Assembly (NCBI RefSeq): GCF_007725405.1
Contig: NZ_CP042163.1
Span: 3,534,001 to 3,598,000, forward strand
Source of the DNA: Shouchella miscanthi
GTDB taxonomy: Bacteria; Bacillota; Bacilli; Bacillales; Bacillaceae_D
Direction of reading: 5' to 3'
DNA: 64,000 nucleotides
This document shows, one piece after another, positions 26,675 through 35,419 of the stretch. Made by a program: the position numbers and the translations under genes. The first letter of the stretch is position 1. Every line of letters starts with the position of its first letter. The notes under the pieces were generated by a model. It was not told the origin of the DNA. It did not search any database and saw only the letters and a program-made list of their open reading frames with translations.

Positions 26675-26785
26675 TAAGATTGCTTATTTTTGTTCGTGTA
26701 ATAGCTTAAGTCTTTCGTCTTGAGTTTCGCTTTGAGCAAGGATAGGAATACAATTGTGCGAATAACGCACTAGGAGGCAACAACA

Positions 26786-26989
26786 ATGGAAACAGGTACA
26801 GTTAAGTGGTTCAACGCAGAAAAAGGATTCGGCTTCATCGAGCGCGAAGGTAACGACGATGTATTCGTTCACTTCTCAGCGATCACTGGCGAAGGCTTCA
26901 AGACGTTAGAAGAAGGTCAAAGAGTTTCTTTCGAAATCGAAGATGGCGCACGTGGCCCTCAAGCTGCTAACGTAGTTAAAGAAGGTTAA
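26786..26989 (+). CDS. cspB: Cold-shock protein, CspB/CspC type
   Basis: 67 residues, a single cold-shock domain. RNP1 KGFGFIE and RNP2 DVFVHF are intact, with the usual W8 and [19 protein letters not shown]/ssDNA chaperone in the cytoplasm. The RBS AGGAGG is 9 nt upstream, the leader long, the codon use strongly biased, all fitting high expression. Which csp paralogue it corresponds to cannot be settled. Confidence 0.96.
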   Translation: METGTVKWFNAEKGFGFIEREGNDDVFVHFSAITGEGFKTLEEGQRVSFEIEDGARGPQAANVVKEG

Positions 26990-27005
26990 TCTTCTTTCTA
27001 TAAAA

Positions 27006-27036
27006 ACAGACTCGGAAATCCGAGTCTGTTTTTTTT
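27006..27036 (+). terminator. Terminator after cold-shock gene
   Basis: ACAGACTCGG and CCGAGTCTGT, 4-nt loop, then seven Ts. Overlaps the last codons of the convergent gene by 2 nt. Confidence 0.92.
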
Positions 27037-27814
27037 ATGTTAATTCTTTAATCATACGCTCCCAGAAAAGAGGAACTTGTAAGTTCTCTTTTATTTCAGA
27101 TTGAAGCCATTCATGCTCATCTTTCAATAAAGCGACGGTTCTTTTTACAGCTTGTTTATGTCGAGCTGGTGTTGAATCGTTCATTCCTTTTAAAAATGAC
27201 TCAGCAATGGAGGCTGGAACATTTTTCTCTAGTGCTTTTAAACCGAGCTGAGCCCGTTCTGGAGCGTAATGATGCAAGAGAACTTTTGCTAATCGAGCAT
27301 GTACATAACTCAGGAGATGAGCTGCCCACGCATGATTGCTTCGTTGATTGGCTTTATAATATTGGAACAAGAACCAAGCCACATCATATGCTTCGTCTTC
27401 AAACTCCTGCTGAGTTAACACCAGCGTTTGCTTTTCTCGATACTGATCTAGCCGTTGATTGGGATCATAAACGATCGAGAAGAAATCTTTTGATACGAAC
27501 GTTTTTTCTGTAACCGTGTAAAAATCAACGTGTAATAAGTTATCATAAACGGCAATAATCTGTGGAGCAATAATAAAAATGTCTTCATGAAATACGATCT
27601 CTCTGTATGCCTGAAGATGCTTCAGCCGATCTTCGAGAAACGCCACTTTCTCTTCTTCACGAACGAGCACATAAAGATCGACGTCTGAAAATGCATCATG
27701 CTCGCCTCTTCCCATGGACCCTTTTAAGAACACAGCCTCTACACGTTCGTCTTTTTTTAAACTTTCAGCGATTTGCTGCACTGCTTCCTCTTGTCTACCC
27801 ATTCCTGTTCTCAT
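27035..27814 (-). CDS. Nucleotidyltransferase-domain protein
   Basis: 259 residues. The polymerase-beta type motif LKGSMGRGEHDAFSDVDLYVLV (about 31-52) provides the GS...DxD metal site. The rest is helical, resembling aminoglycoside adenylyltransferase-like proteins of unknown substrate (DUF4111-like region YDVAWFLFQYYKA). Ten nt downstream of the pentapeptide-repeat gene on the same strand, so co-transcribed. Confidence 0.82.
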   Translation of the reverse strand: MRTGMGRQEEAVQQIAESLKKDERVEAVFLKGSMGRGEHDAFSDVDLYVLVREEEKVAFLEDRLKHLQAYREIVFHEDIFIIAPQIIAVYDNLLHVDFYTVTEKTFVSKDFFSIVYDPNQRLDQYREKQTLVLTQQEFEDEAYDVAWFLFQYYKANQRSNHAWAAHLLSYVHARLAKVLLHHYAPERAQLGLKALEKNVPASIAESFLKGMNDSTPARHKQAVKRTVALLKDEHEWLQSEIKENLQVPLFWERMIKELT

Positions 27815-27823
27815 GTCTCCTTT

Positions 27824-28621
27824 TCAACCGACTTCGTTCCAGTGATTTGGCTTTACTAACCCACTTGGGAGAATCGTCTCTTTATTCCCTACTGCTCCAT
27901 TCACTTGTGACTGGGTTAAAAAAAGCGCATCCTTCATGTTTGCACCGTGTAATTGAGCATCTCGCAAATCTGCTCCAAGAAAGTCTACTTCTCGTAGATC
28001 TGCTCCTTTTAAATTCGCCGCCATAAGCCACTTTCCTCGGAACGATGCCCCTCTTAGAGATGCACCCTTTAGCTTCTTTCCAATCAAATCGGTCGCTAAC
28101 GGCTTTTGCTTGAACGACTTTCGGTAGGCTACGCTAACTTCATTTAGCAACTGCCCTACTTGACCATGAAATCGATCAATGTCTATCTGCATAATCGCAT
28201 TCGGCATCTGCTCAGTTCTCTCCATTAATGCTTGTTTAAGTGATAATAGTTCCTCTACGAGAACATCACCAGCAACAGCTATTGCTTCATTGAGGTAAAC
28301 AATCATCTCATGAACTCGCTGAACAACCGGAAAAACAGCAAACATCTCTTTAGACAGGTGGGGATTCTCTCTCCAGCTCTGTTTCGCATAGAGCGTTTGA
28401 GATACATACTGACCTGCCCCAAAGCACTCATAGGTGACACAGCCCTTATAGCCACATGTACGTAAGCTGTCATGGATAGCGCAATGATTCATAGTAGATA
28501 AATGGACGCAAGGCTCTCCAATTGGTTTATCACTCGGGAAGTCTGCAGATTCCATATAGGGTAGCGCAACACAGCACAAACCCATACATTGTTGACAATC
28601 TGATGTCCATTCCCTCTCCAT
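27824..28621 (-). CDS. Cys-rich (YkgJ-like) plus pentapeptide-repeat protein
   Basis: 265 residues from ATG 28621 (GAGGTGG upstream). The N-terminal 80 residues hold seven to ten cysteines in CQQCMGLCC, EPCVHL, CAIHD, TCGYKGCVTYEC, a pattern like YkgJ metal/Fe-S proteins. A helical middle follows, then about 65 residues of pentapeptide repeats (LKGASLRGASFRG, ANLKGADLREVDFLGADL). Pentapeptide proteins form beta-helices; some protect gyrase. The fusion to a metal-type cysteine module is the notable point. Function unknown. Confidence 0.8.
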   Translation of the reverse strand: MEREWTSDCQQCMGLCCVALPYMESADFPSDKPIGEPCVHLSTMNHCAIHDSLRTCGYKGCVTYECFGAGQYVSQTLYAKQSWRENPHLSKEMFAVFPVVQRVHEMIVYLNEAIAVAGDVLVEELLSLKQALMERTEQMPNAIMQIDIDRFHGQVGQLLNEVSVAYRKSFKQKPLATDLIGKKLKGASLRGASFRGKWLMAANLKGADLREVDFLGADLRDAQLHGANMKDALFLTQSQVNGAVGNKETILPSGLVKPNHWNEVG

Positions 28622-28711
28622 ACCTGCCACCTCTTTCATCTTCATTCGATACGGCTTTTCGCACGCTTACATTCCTGTCATTATAGCACGTCCATATTCA
28701 ATCCATAAAAA

Positions 28712-28745
28712 AAGTCCTAAGAATTGGCGTAGCTTCTTAAGACTT
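28712..28745 (-). terminator. Terminator after amidase gene
   Basis: 12-bp arms AAGTCCTAAGAA and TTCTTAAGACTT (one mismatch), 10-nt loop, followed by a T run on the minus strand. Confidence 0.85.
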
Positions 28746-28758
28746 CATATGCATTCAA

Positions 28759-30060
28759 TCACCCAGAGAGCTGATTTAATAGACGCGAGTTCTGTTGTGC
28801 AGTCCCACGATAGTTTGCAATGCCATATTGAGACGCTAATCTAGACCGATTTGAAAACGATGAATCGACTCCAATTCGATTGAGGTAATCAACAATTCCT
28901 TCCCCTTGACGAGCTTTTGGACGAGAACTCGAATGGTTTGAGCCGCCGTTTCTTAGTCGCTGTAACAACTGCGTATTTTGAGCAGCAGTACCAGTGTAAT
29001 TCTGAATGCCATTTTGCCGTGCTAGGCGAGCTCGGTTCTCGAAGCTTGAATCAACACCAATACTGTTTAAATAGGTCACGATACTTCCTGTTGTTTGGTT
29101 TCCACTATTGCTCGGTGGCGTAACATTTTCATTACGCACTAACGAGAGCAACCGTGTATTTTGTTCCGCTGTTCCGGTATAATTTTGAATGCCATTTTGC
29201 GTTGCTAAACGAGCTCGGTTTTCGAAGCTTGAATCAACGCCAATACTGTTTAAATAGGTTACGATACTTCCTGTTGTTTGATTCCCGCTCCCACTCGATG
29301 GTGGTGGAGCCGGTGATGGAGATGGTGTGTTCCCACTAGACTCTTGTCCATTTCTAAGCAGTGAAAGCAGTCGCGTATTTTGTTCTGCCGTTCCTGTATA
29401 GTTCTGGATCCCATTTTGGCTTGCTAAACGAGCTCGGTTTTCAAAGCTTGAATCAACGCCAATACTGTTTAAATAGGTCACGATACTTCCTGTTGTTTGG
29501 TTCCCGCTACCGTTTGATGGCGGTGACGTTGGTTGTGGGCTTGGCGCTGGTGCATTGTTTTCCTCTTCTACTGGAATAGTGCTTGCATTTGGAATTAATG
29601 TACGGAACATTTCAATTCCACCTGCATTTATAATATTGGCGGGGCAGCGTTTTCCACTCCAATGTTGGTGTGCCACAACACGGTCAAGAGGGATTTGAAA
29701 CTGATCCATCAATTGACGAGTTAATTGTCCCGCATTTCGCATCGCCTGTTGGAAGTCACCATCTCGGTTCACACAAATTTCAATTCCAATTGATTGACGG
29801 TTTCCTGTTCCACTACCACCATCGCCTGCATGCCAACCGTTTTCATTTAATGGCAAGTGCTGATAGATTGTTTGGCCATCATCAACAGTAAAATGCCAAC
29901 TGACTGCAGTAGTAGGGTTTTTTACATATCTAGCGTGCATCGCAGCATTGGCTCCGGCGCTTGTATTAGCGGTTTCATGAATAGTAATATAGGTCGGATT
30001 CAACGCATAACCAGGTCGATTTCCATTAGAAGCAGGGATAAAGTCTTGGATGATATTCAT
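28759..30060 (-). CDS. N-acetylmuramoyl-L-alanine amidase, endolysin-like, four C-terminal repeats
   Basis: 433 residues, no signal peptide. Amidase_2 domain (about 1-155) with zinc ligands in ITIHETAN (H28), WHAGDGG and HQHWSGKRCP. Then four copies of a 45-residue wall-binding module (about 190-240, 255-300, 312-357, 385-430) with core IGVDSSFxNRxRLAxxxGIxNYxGTAxQN, as in XlyA/phage lysins (Amidase02_C type). Ser/Pro linkers separate them. Absence of a signal and the domain choice suggest a phage or PBSX-like origin, but no phage genes are adjacent. Three repeats are nearly identical at DNA level. Confidence 0.9.
   Translation of the reverse strand: MNIIQDFIPASNGNRPGYALNPTYITIHETANTSAGANAAMHARYVKNPTTAVSWHFTVDDGQTIYQHLPLNENGWHAGDGGSGTGNRQSIGIEICVNRDGDFQQAMRNAGQLTRQLMDQFQIPLDRVVAHQHWSGKRCPANIINAGGIEMFRTLIPNASTIPVEEENNAPAPSPQPTSPPSNGSGNQTTGSIVTYLNSIGVDSSFENRARLASQNGIQNYTGTAEQNTRLLSLLRNGQESSGNTPSPSPAPPPSSGSGNQTTGSIVTYLNSIGVDSSFENRARLATQNGIQNYTGTAEQNTRLLSLVRNENVTPPSNSGNQTTGSIVTYLNSIGVDSSFENRARLARQNGIQNYTGTAAQNTQLLQRLRNGGSNHSSSRPKARQGEGIVDYLNRIGVDSSFSNRSRLASQYGIANYRGTAQQNSRLLNQLSG
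28972..29100. repeat. Amidase repeat, DNA copy A
   Basis: 129-nt unit coding the third wall-binding module; near-identical to 29154-29282 and 29374-29502. Confidence 0.85.
29154..29282. repeat. Amidase repeat, DNA copy B
   Basis: 129-nt unit coding the second wall-binding module, direct repeat of copies A and C. Confidence 0.85.
29374..29502. repeat. Amidase repeat, DNA copy C
   Basis: 129-nt unit coding the first wall-binding module. A fourth, more diverged unit codes the C-terminal module (about 28765-28905). Confidence 0.85.
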
Positions 30061-30225
30061 ATAAATCTCCTTTCACTCTGTCATTTAATACTTTATTCAC
30101 TCATTAGAGAAAAGAGAAAGGCATGTGCTGAAAATCAAACAAAATGTACGATTGTCTTTAAATCTTATTGAGAATAACACTGTTCGAAATCATCCTTGAC
30201 TTCTTGCATTTTTGTGACACCAACC

Positions 30226-30750
30226 TTAGACCAATAAACGTAATGCTTGTTTCGTTGACTCAATAAGCGCTTCGTCCCCTTTCTGTAATCTCAAGGCATA
30301 AGCCTCTTCGAAGCACCGTCGTGCCTTCCTAAGTTCATTCATTTCCCACAAACATTTACCCTTGTGCTGCAGAATAAAATCATCATACTCACTAACGCTT
30401 AACCGGTGAGCTATTTCAGATGCTTTTCTGAACCACGCAAGCGCTTCATCATGTAGGTGTGCACACTTAAGAACTTCACCAAATCGTATGGAGTTGATTA
30501 ACAATGATTTATCGTCTCCATTATCTTCTGCTTTTTGTAGACAGCGCTGATAATAGTAAAAGGCTTGTTTTGTTTTTCCGAGAACGCGGTAAAAATACCC
30601 AAGCATCGCATAGTCTTGATCCTCACCACAGTCTTTTAAGTAAACAATTGCTACTTCCAACTTTTTCGGGTCAACTGTTTGCTCTCGTAAGTAATTGGAA
30701 CGATCGAAGTAGATCGTGGCGTTTGCTTCTTTTAAAATTATGTCTTTCAT
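30226..30750 (-). CDS. TPR-repeat protein
   Basis: 174 residues, all helical, with about three tetratricopeptide repeats (YAMLGYFYRVLGKTKQAFYYYQRCL, SIRFGEVLKCAHLHDEALAWFRKA, KGKCLWEMNELRKARRCFEEA). RBS AGGTGAAAAG precedes the ATG. Probably a protein-protein adaptor in the cytoplasm; resembles short tetratricopeptide proteins common in Bacillus. No partner suggested by neighbours. Confidence 0.82.
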   Translation of the reverse strand: MKDIILKEANATIYFDRSNYLREQTVDPKKLEVAIVYLKDCGEDQDYAMLGYFYRVLGKTKQAFYYYQRCLQKAEDNGDDKSLLINSIRFGEVLKCAHLHDEALAWFRKASEIAHRLSVSEYDDFILQHKGKCLWEMNELRKARRCFEEAYALRLQKGDEALIESTKQALRLLV

Positions 30751-30780
30751 CTTTTCACCTCTAGAAAAATAGACTTAAAA

Positions 30781-30811
30781 AAGACTTCTAGCAATAGATG
30801 CTAAAAGCCTT
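30781..30811 (-). terminator. Terminator after amino acid permease gene
   Basis: Imperfect AAGACTTCTAGC/GCTAAAAGCCTT hairpin followed on the minus strand by six Ts. Confidence 0.65.
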
Positions 30812-30867
30812 TAAACAGTTCTTTATCGTTCACCTAACAAACAGGCTACAAACTTATTTATTTAAAG

Positions 30868-32220
30868 TTATTTACGGGTATAGCCATTCCACACTTTTGG
30901 TTTATATCGTTTTTTCTTTACAATGAACGTCATAACGATAATGAGAAGAAGAAATACTAGACTCACGTATAAACCTGGTCTACCTGTTTCTTCCACAGCT
31001 ATTCCTGTAATCGCAAAAAGCATGAGCGAGAAACCGAGAATATGGCCACAGATTCGCCAAAGCGTGGGGTTAAGTAAACGCCAATTAGACAGTAAAATTA
31101 CCATCCAATTGACTAAAATTAAAATGCCAGCTGCGGTTGTAATGTATTCAAATAAACGACCTGGTAACAGCAATGCAGCAACGACAGCTAAAATTAATCC
31201 ACAAATGGCAAGTAACAATGAAAAGAACGGTAAATCGTGAAACGAAACGCGCTTTTGGAATATGGAAGGCGCGTGTTTTCGCTTTGCTAATTGAGCTAAT
31301 AATGTTGTTACACCAAACAACGACGCTGTCATTGCTGAAAAACCAGCGACAATGATAGCACCATTAAACACATGCGGAAAAAATGCTAACCCATACGCTG
31401 ACATGGCTGTTACAAAGGGACTTTCAGAATCATTGAACGCAGTGTAGGATACAAGGCTCACTGCAATCCCTAAAGAGAGTGTATACAAGACAGTAACGCC
31501 TATAAGCAACACTTTTCCTGCCTTTGGTGCATCTTCCTTTTTCTTTAATTGCATCGCCATTAGACCAATGACTTCAATCCCTCCAAATGCATAAAAAGCA
31601 TAAATGAGCGATCCCCAGAAACCAGAAAATCCACGTGGAAACCATTCCTTCAAGTTAGATGGCAACGTTGGCTCTTGACCCGAGTGACTGATTAAGTGAA
31701 AAACTGCCAATATACCTAGCACCACGAACATGAAGATGGCTGCCACTTTAATAACGGATAGTACGTTTTCAACAGAGTCAAACCCTTTTGTTCCTAGAAT
31801 GACAACAAAGATTGCCAAACTTGAATAGAAAGCAGCAAACACCCATAATGGCGTGCTTTCAAACCAAAATTGCGATAAAATTGATAACGCCGTAAGTTGA
31901 CTTCCTATGATTAAAATATTGGACATCCAGTAATTCCAGCCAGAGGCAAATCCAAGCTTTTCCCCAAACGCGTTTTCCGCATAAACACTAAAGGAACCTT
32001 CCTGCGGATCGTTAGCAGTCATCTGTGCCAGTGCAATGAAAACAAGATATGTGCCAATAGCGGCAAGTAAAAATGAAACGACGATGGCAGGTCCCGCTAG
32101 AGAGATCCCAATACTAGATCCAAGGAAATAGCCTGTTCCAATCGTACATCCGATCCCAAGAAGAGAGAGTTGCCACCAAGCAAGACCTCCTTTTGCTTTT
32201 AGCTTCTTTTGTTTAGCCAT
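30868..32220 (-). CDS. APC-superfamily amino acid permease
   Basis: 450 residues from ATG 32220 (AAGGAG 5 nt upstream); the frame extends further through a terminator and is not used there. About 12 TMs. The N-terminal GIGCTIGTGYFLGSSIGISLAGPAI is the substrate-binding GxG loop of APC transporters, and YAFYAFGGIEVIGLMA lies near 205. Amino acid specificity not predictable. Sits downstream of the small unknown gene, separated by a terminator. Confidence 0.9.
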   Translation of the reverse strand: MAKQKKLKAKGGLAWWQLSLLGIGCTIGTGYFLGSSIGISLAGPAIVVSFLLAAIGTYLVFIALAQMTANDPQEGSFSVYAENAFGEKLGFASGWNYWMSNILIIGSQLTALSILSQFWFESTPLWVFAAFYSSLAIFVVILGTKGFDSVENVLSVIKVAAIFMFVVLGILAVFHLISHSGQEPTLPSNLKEWFPRGFSGFWGSLIYAFYAFGGIEVIGLMAMQLKKKEDAPKAGKVLLIGVTVLYTLSLGIAVSLVSYTAFNDSESPFVTAMSAYGLAFFPHVFNGAIIVAGFSAMTASLFGVTTLLAQLAKRKHAPSIFQKRVSFHDLPFFSLLLAICGLILAVVAALLLPGRLFEYITTAAGILILVNWMVILLSNWRLLNPTLWRICGHILGFSLMLFAITGIAVEETGRPGLYVSLVFLLLIIVMTFIVKKKRYKPKVWNGYTRK

Positions 32221-32280
32221 AATCGCTCCTTTTTTATTGCTAGTGTGCGATAAGATTGGCTCGCTTATCCAATAAAAAAA

Positions 32281-32310
32281 GCTACAATGAGGTTTGTTCC
32301 TCACTGTAGC
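32281..32310 (-). terminator. Terminator after the small 75-residue gene
   Basis: GCTACAATGAGG and CCTCACTGTAGC, 6-nt loop, T run on the minus strand. Confidence 0.85.
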
Positions 32311-32316
32311 CAGCCT

Positions 32317-32544
32317 CTAGTTTGATTTATATTGCTCATTCAGCTTAATTTCATCATCCTCAATGCCAAGGGTTCCGACTTTATCAATGACACCTTTCTG
32401 CTTCAAGTCCATCATGACATCGCCAATGACATGAGCTGGATTGCCATTAAAACCATCTAGACTTTTCTCGAATTTAACGCTTGATACAGTATCTACTTTT
32501 TTAAGTTCTGCTATGATTTTTTCTTCAATTTCTTTTTGGGGCAC
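32317..32544 (-). CDS. Small conserved-looking protein of unknown function
   Basis: 75 residues from GTG 32544, which has AGGAGG 8 nt upstream; the longer frame from 32601 would put that site inside the gene. Charged, with an alpha-beta pattern: helix EKIIAELKKV, strand VSSVKFEKS, helix HVIGDVMMDLKQKGVI. No cysteines, no signal. Followed by its own terminator. I do not recognise the family. Confidence 0.65.
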   Translation of the reverse strand: MPQKEIEEKIIAELKKVDTVSSVKFEKSLDGFNGNPAHVIGDVMMDLKQKGVIDKVGTLGIEDDEIKLNEQYKSN

Positions 32545-32626
32545 TGTTGTCTCCTCCTTTTTGTATATTCTTCTTTCTTTTTGATATTCCACAGTTCCCA
32601 TTTTTTAATCATTCTTTTTTGTATAA

Positions 32627-32664
32627 AAAAAGCAGAGATACGGAAATCCATATCTCTGCTTTTT
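32627..32664. terminator. Bidirectional-type terminator after 5'-nucleotidase gene
   Basis: 14-bp arms AAAAAGCAGAGATA and TATCTCTGCTTTTT with an inner GGA/TCC pair. Confidence 0.88.
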
Positions 32665-32665
32665 G

Positions 32666-35419
32666 TTATTCGGCTACTTTTTTCCATACGTCCCACTGGC
32701 CAGATTGGCTTGGGTTTTCTCCTTGCGTCCACCACTTTGCTTCATAGAGCTGCCCATCTAAAAGAACTTGATCACCAGCAACGTAGATTTGATCCTTATT
32801 CCATTCTTGAGGACCTTCAGGAATCTCATAGCAGTCCGCTACTTTTTTCCATACGTCCCACTGACCAGATTGGCTTGGGTTTTCTCCTTGCGTCCACCAT
32901 TTTGCTTCATAAAAGTCACCATTGTATTCAACACGATCCCCTGCCGTATACACTTGACTACCACTCCACTCGTCAAACGAACAAACTGGCGGTTCAGGTT
33001 CTACAGGGCCTTCCTCTTCTATCCATTCGAACGTACTAGGCGCTCTCATACCAGGAGTAGAAAAATAAGCTTCCAAAGAACCAGTGATACGTACTGCCTT
33101 GCCTAGATTTGTTGGATTGCTTTCTAAATTTAAACCGTTTCTCACTGCTGTACCACTCACAAGCTGTACAGGCAACATCTTACTGCGATCGGTTTCATTA
33201 GGTGAATCCGCCAGTAACAGATTCGACACAGCGTGAGTCCCTTCTCCAATCACAGGACGCTGGTTTACAATTGAACCGACGATGTATCCTTTTACAGGAT
33301 AGACTCCGCTATTGTTTCCAATTGCTTCTGCTACCGTTCTCGTACCAGTCGGATCACCTGGCTCTGATCCTTCAATCGTAATTCTGCTTCCTTCTTCATA
33401 ATTAATCGGTTCTGTTTGGTTCATTACATAATCCACAACAGCTTGCCATACTGGTCCATAGGAATCGTCCAGCACATTTCCTAATTGATAAAAGTTTGTT
33501 CCGTGCATGTAATCATTATATGCAACCGTATACGTTTCCTCAGCATCTATCGGCTCTCCGTGCACGTTCACATTTGCTAACTCATAACGATTTCCATCTG
33601 GTATAAGCGTATATGTTAAACCTGAAGCTTGTAGGTCAACACCATTATGATAACGGGACTGTTCGAGTAACACGTCCATTATTCGTTCACCTGTTGTTTC
33701 AACAACAACAATGACATTGCCAAAAGAATCTAATGCTTCAATTTGGCGATCGGTAATACTTCCAGGAGGGATTTCTCCTGTTATGGAGCTTCGATTTAAA
33801 AGCCCAATGTCACTTCCTGTTTTTGTTCGAATGGCGTCTGTGTATAAATTTCCGATACCAACATCTTGCGTACTTTTGTTAGCTGAATATAGACCCGTAT
33901 CAGTCGAACCAATAATTTCGCCTGGATTTGGTCCAGAAGGATCTACTTTAATAGATATACGTCCTTCTCTATAGTAATTTAGTTTTTCGCCAGCATCAGT
34001 CAAACGTAGAGCATACTGCTCCATCGCTGCTGTCATTAGACCAACTGTTTCGTGGATCACTTCGCCTTCAAACTGATATCCGGAACCACCTGTTCCGATA
34101 TAATCGGCGACTGCGACCATGTAAGTTTCGTTTTCATCAATCGCTTGTCCGTCTATTGTTAAGTTTGCTCCTAAATAATTTCCTGTAGTTCCTGTAATAA
34201 TGTCATAGTGTAAGCCGGATGTCTGAAGGTCAATTTGATTTCGATTGTCTCTAGAATAAGAAAATGCAATGACATCTTCAATCGCTGCACCTGTCATCTC
34301 AATAACCATAATTTCATTGGCAAATGGTTCAATTGAATAAAGATCATTTAGCGTTACTTCTCCCGGTGCAATACTGTCTCGCAAGCCACCGTTATTCGTT
34401 AACGCTACATCTGCATCAGCAAAGTCACGCATAGCATCTGTCCAGAAATTCCCTAACGGTGCATCGCCGTTAAAGCGTCCATCTCTCGTTAACCCTGTGT
34501 CGCTGTAGCCAACAACCTTCCCTAAAACGTCTTCCATTTCTTCAACGTAGCCATCAATAACAGCTTGAACCTCTTCATCAACACTTGTCATTGAAGACAC
34601 AGCCGTTAAAGTCCCCGCTACATTCGTCACTTCTTCGGTCTCATCATTATACGTTAGCGTAAGCTCACCGAGATTCGCTAAATTCGACCCTGTTTGGACA
34701 ATCGGCGTGCCATTCACAACAACAGGCTGACGTAATGTTGTATGCGAGTGACCACCAATAATAACATCAAAATAGTCTACCGCTTCTGCTAAGCGACGAT
34801 CTTGATCATGTCCAATATGCGTTAGCGCCACAATCACATCTGCCTGCTCCTCGAGCTCAGCCTGGTAGGAAAGAGCCGTTTCCGCATAGTCTTGATCAAA
34901 CGTCATGCCAATAACATTCACCGGGGCCGTGGCAGGTGGTGCTTGTGTAATACCAAGGATACCGACCGCTATGCCATCTACATCAATGATCGTATAAGGT
35001 TCAGGGTTTTCCACACCTGTTTCCCCTGTACTCATATTTGCACCGAGCCATGGAAATAAGGAATCTTCCATATTTTCTTGTAAATATGCTTGTCCATAGT
35101 CAAATTCATGATTTCCAATCGTAAATGCATCAAGACCAGCAAGGTTAAATACATCCACCATCGGTTTCCCAAAATTTAAATCAACAACGGGATTGCCACT
35201 TGCAAAGTCACCTGCATCAACAAATAACACATGCTCAAGCTGATCTCGCTTTTCTTTTACATAAGCAGACACTTTCCCGTACTCTTCAAACGATGCATGA
35301 ATATCATTCGTATGAAAAATATTCAGTGCTTTCTCTTCTGCGTGCGCTTCCCCGTTAACACTAAACGGTAGAGATAGTGCGACAAGACTAGCACCTACCC
35401 ACTTTTTCCATTTCTCCAT
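32666..35419 (-). CDS. Secreted 5'-nucleotidase/cyclic phosphodiesterase with chitin-binding modules
   Basis: 917 residues. Signal peptide (cleavage near AHA, residue 27); metallophosphatase domain (about 32-245) with DIHASF, DAGDFASGNP, GNHEFDYG and GGHSHT; two consecutive 5'-nucleotidase C-terminal domains (about 300-450 and 485-640, GDAPLGNFWTDAMRDF and GIGNLYTDAIRT); an OB-like DUF6359 domain (about 705-800); two CBM5/12-type modules (about 820-865 and 873-917, AKWWTQGENPSQSG). It would release phosphate and nucleosides from extracellular nucleotides while tethered to chitin or glycan. Unlike YhcR, no LPXTG. The duplicated C-terminal domain without a second metal domain is unusual. Confidence 0.92.
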   Translation of the reverse strand: MEKWKKWVGASLVALSLPFSVNGEAHAEEKALNIFHTNDIHASFEEYGKVSAYVKEKRDQLEHVLFVDAGDFASGNPVVDLNFGKPMVDVFNLAGLDAFTIGNHEFDYGQAYLQENMEDSLFPWLGANMSTGETGVENPEPYTIIDVDGIAVGILGITQAPPATAPVNVIGMTFDQDYAETALSYQAELEEQADVIVALTHIGHDQDRRLAEAVDYFDVIIGGHSHTTLRQPVVVNGTPIVQTGSNLANLGELTLTYNDETEEVTNVAGTLTAVSSMTSVDEEVQAVIDGYVEEMEDVLGKVVGYSDTGLTRDGRFNGDAPLGNFWTDAMRDFADADVALTNNGGLRDSIAPGEVTLNDLYSIEPFANEIMVIEMTGAAIEDVIAFSYSRDNRNQIDLQTSGLHYDIITGTTGNYLGANLTIDGQAIDENETYMVAVADYIGTGGSGYQFEGEVIHETVGLMTAAMEQYALRLTDAGEKLNYYREGRISIKVDPSGPNPGEIIGSTDTGLYSANKSTQDVGIGNLYTDAIRTKTGSDIGLLNRSSITGEIPPGSITDRQIEALDSFGNVIVVVETTGERIMDVLLEQSRYHNGVDLQASGLTYTLIPDGNRYELANVNVHGEPIDAEETYTVAYNDYMHGTNFYQLGNVLDDSYGPVWQAVVDYVMNQTEPINYEEGSRITIEGSEPGDPTGTRTVAEAIGNNSGVYPVKGYIVGSIVNQRPVIGEGTHAVSNLLLADSPNETDRSKMLPVQLVSGTAVRNGLNLESNPTNLGKAVRITGSLEAYFSTPGMRAPSTFEWIEEEGPVEPEPPVCSFDEWSGSQVYTAGDRVEYNGDFYEAKWWTQGENPSQSGQWDVWKKVADCYEIPEGPQEWNKDQIYVAGDQVLLDGQLYEAKWWTQGENPSQSGQWDVWKKVAE
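32673..32746. repeat. CBM5/12-coding direct repeat, copy 1
   Basis: 74 nt matching 32838-32911 with about two differences; codes the last CBM module of the nucleotidase. Confidence 0.9.
32838..32911. repeat. CBM5/12-coding direct repeat, copy 2
   Basis: Second copy of the 74-nt repeat; near-identity suggests a recent module duplication. Confidence 0.9.

Noticed and set aside
28759-32220. Prophage remnant suggested by the endolysin-like amidase
   Set aside because: No integrase, holin, capsid or tail genes around it; neighbours are ordinary chromosomal genes.
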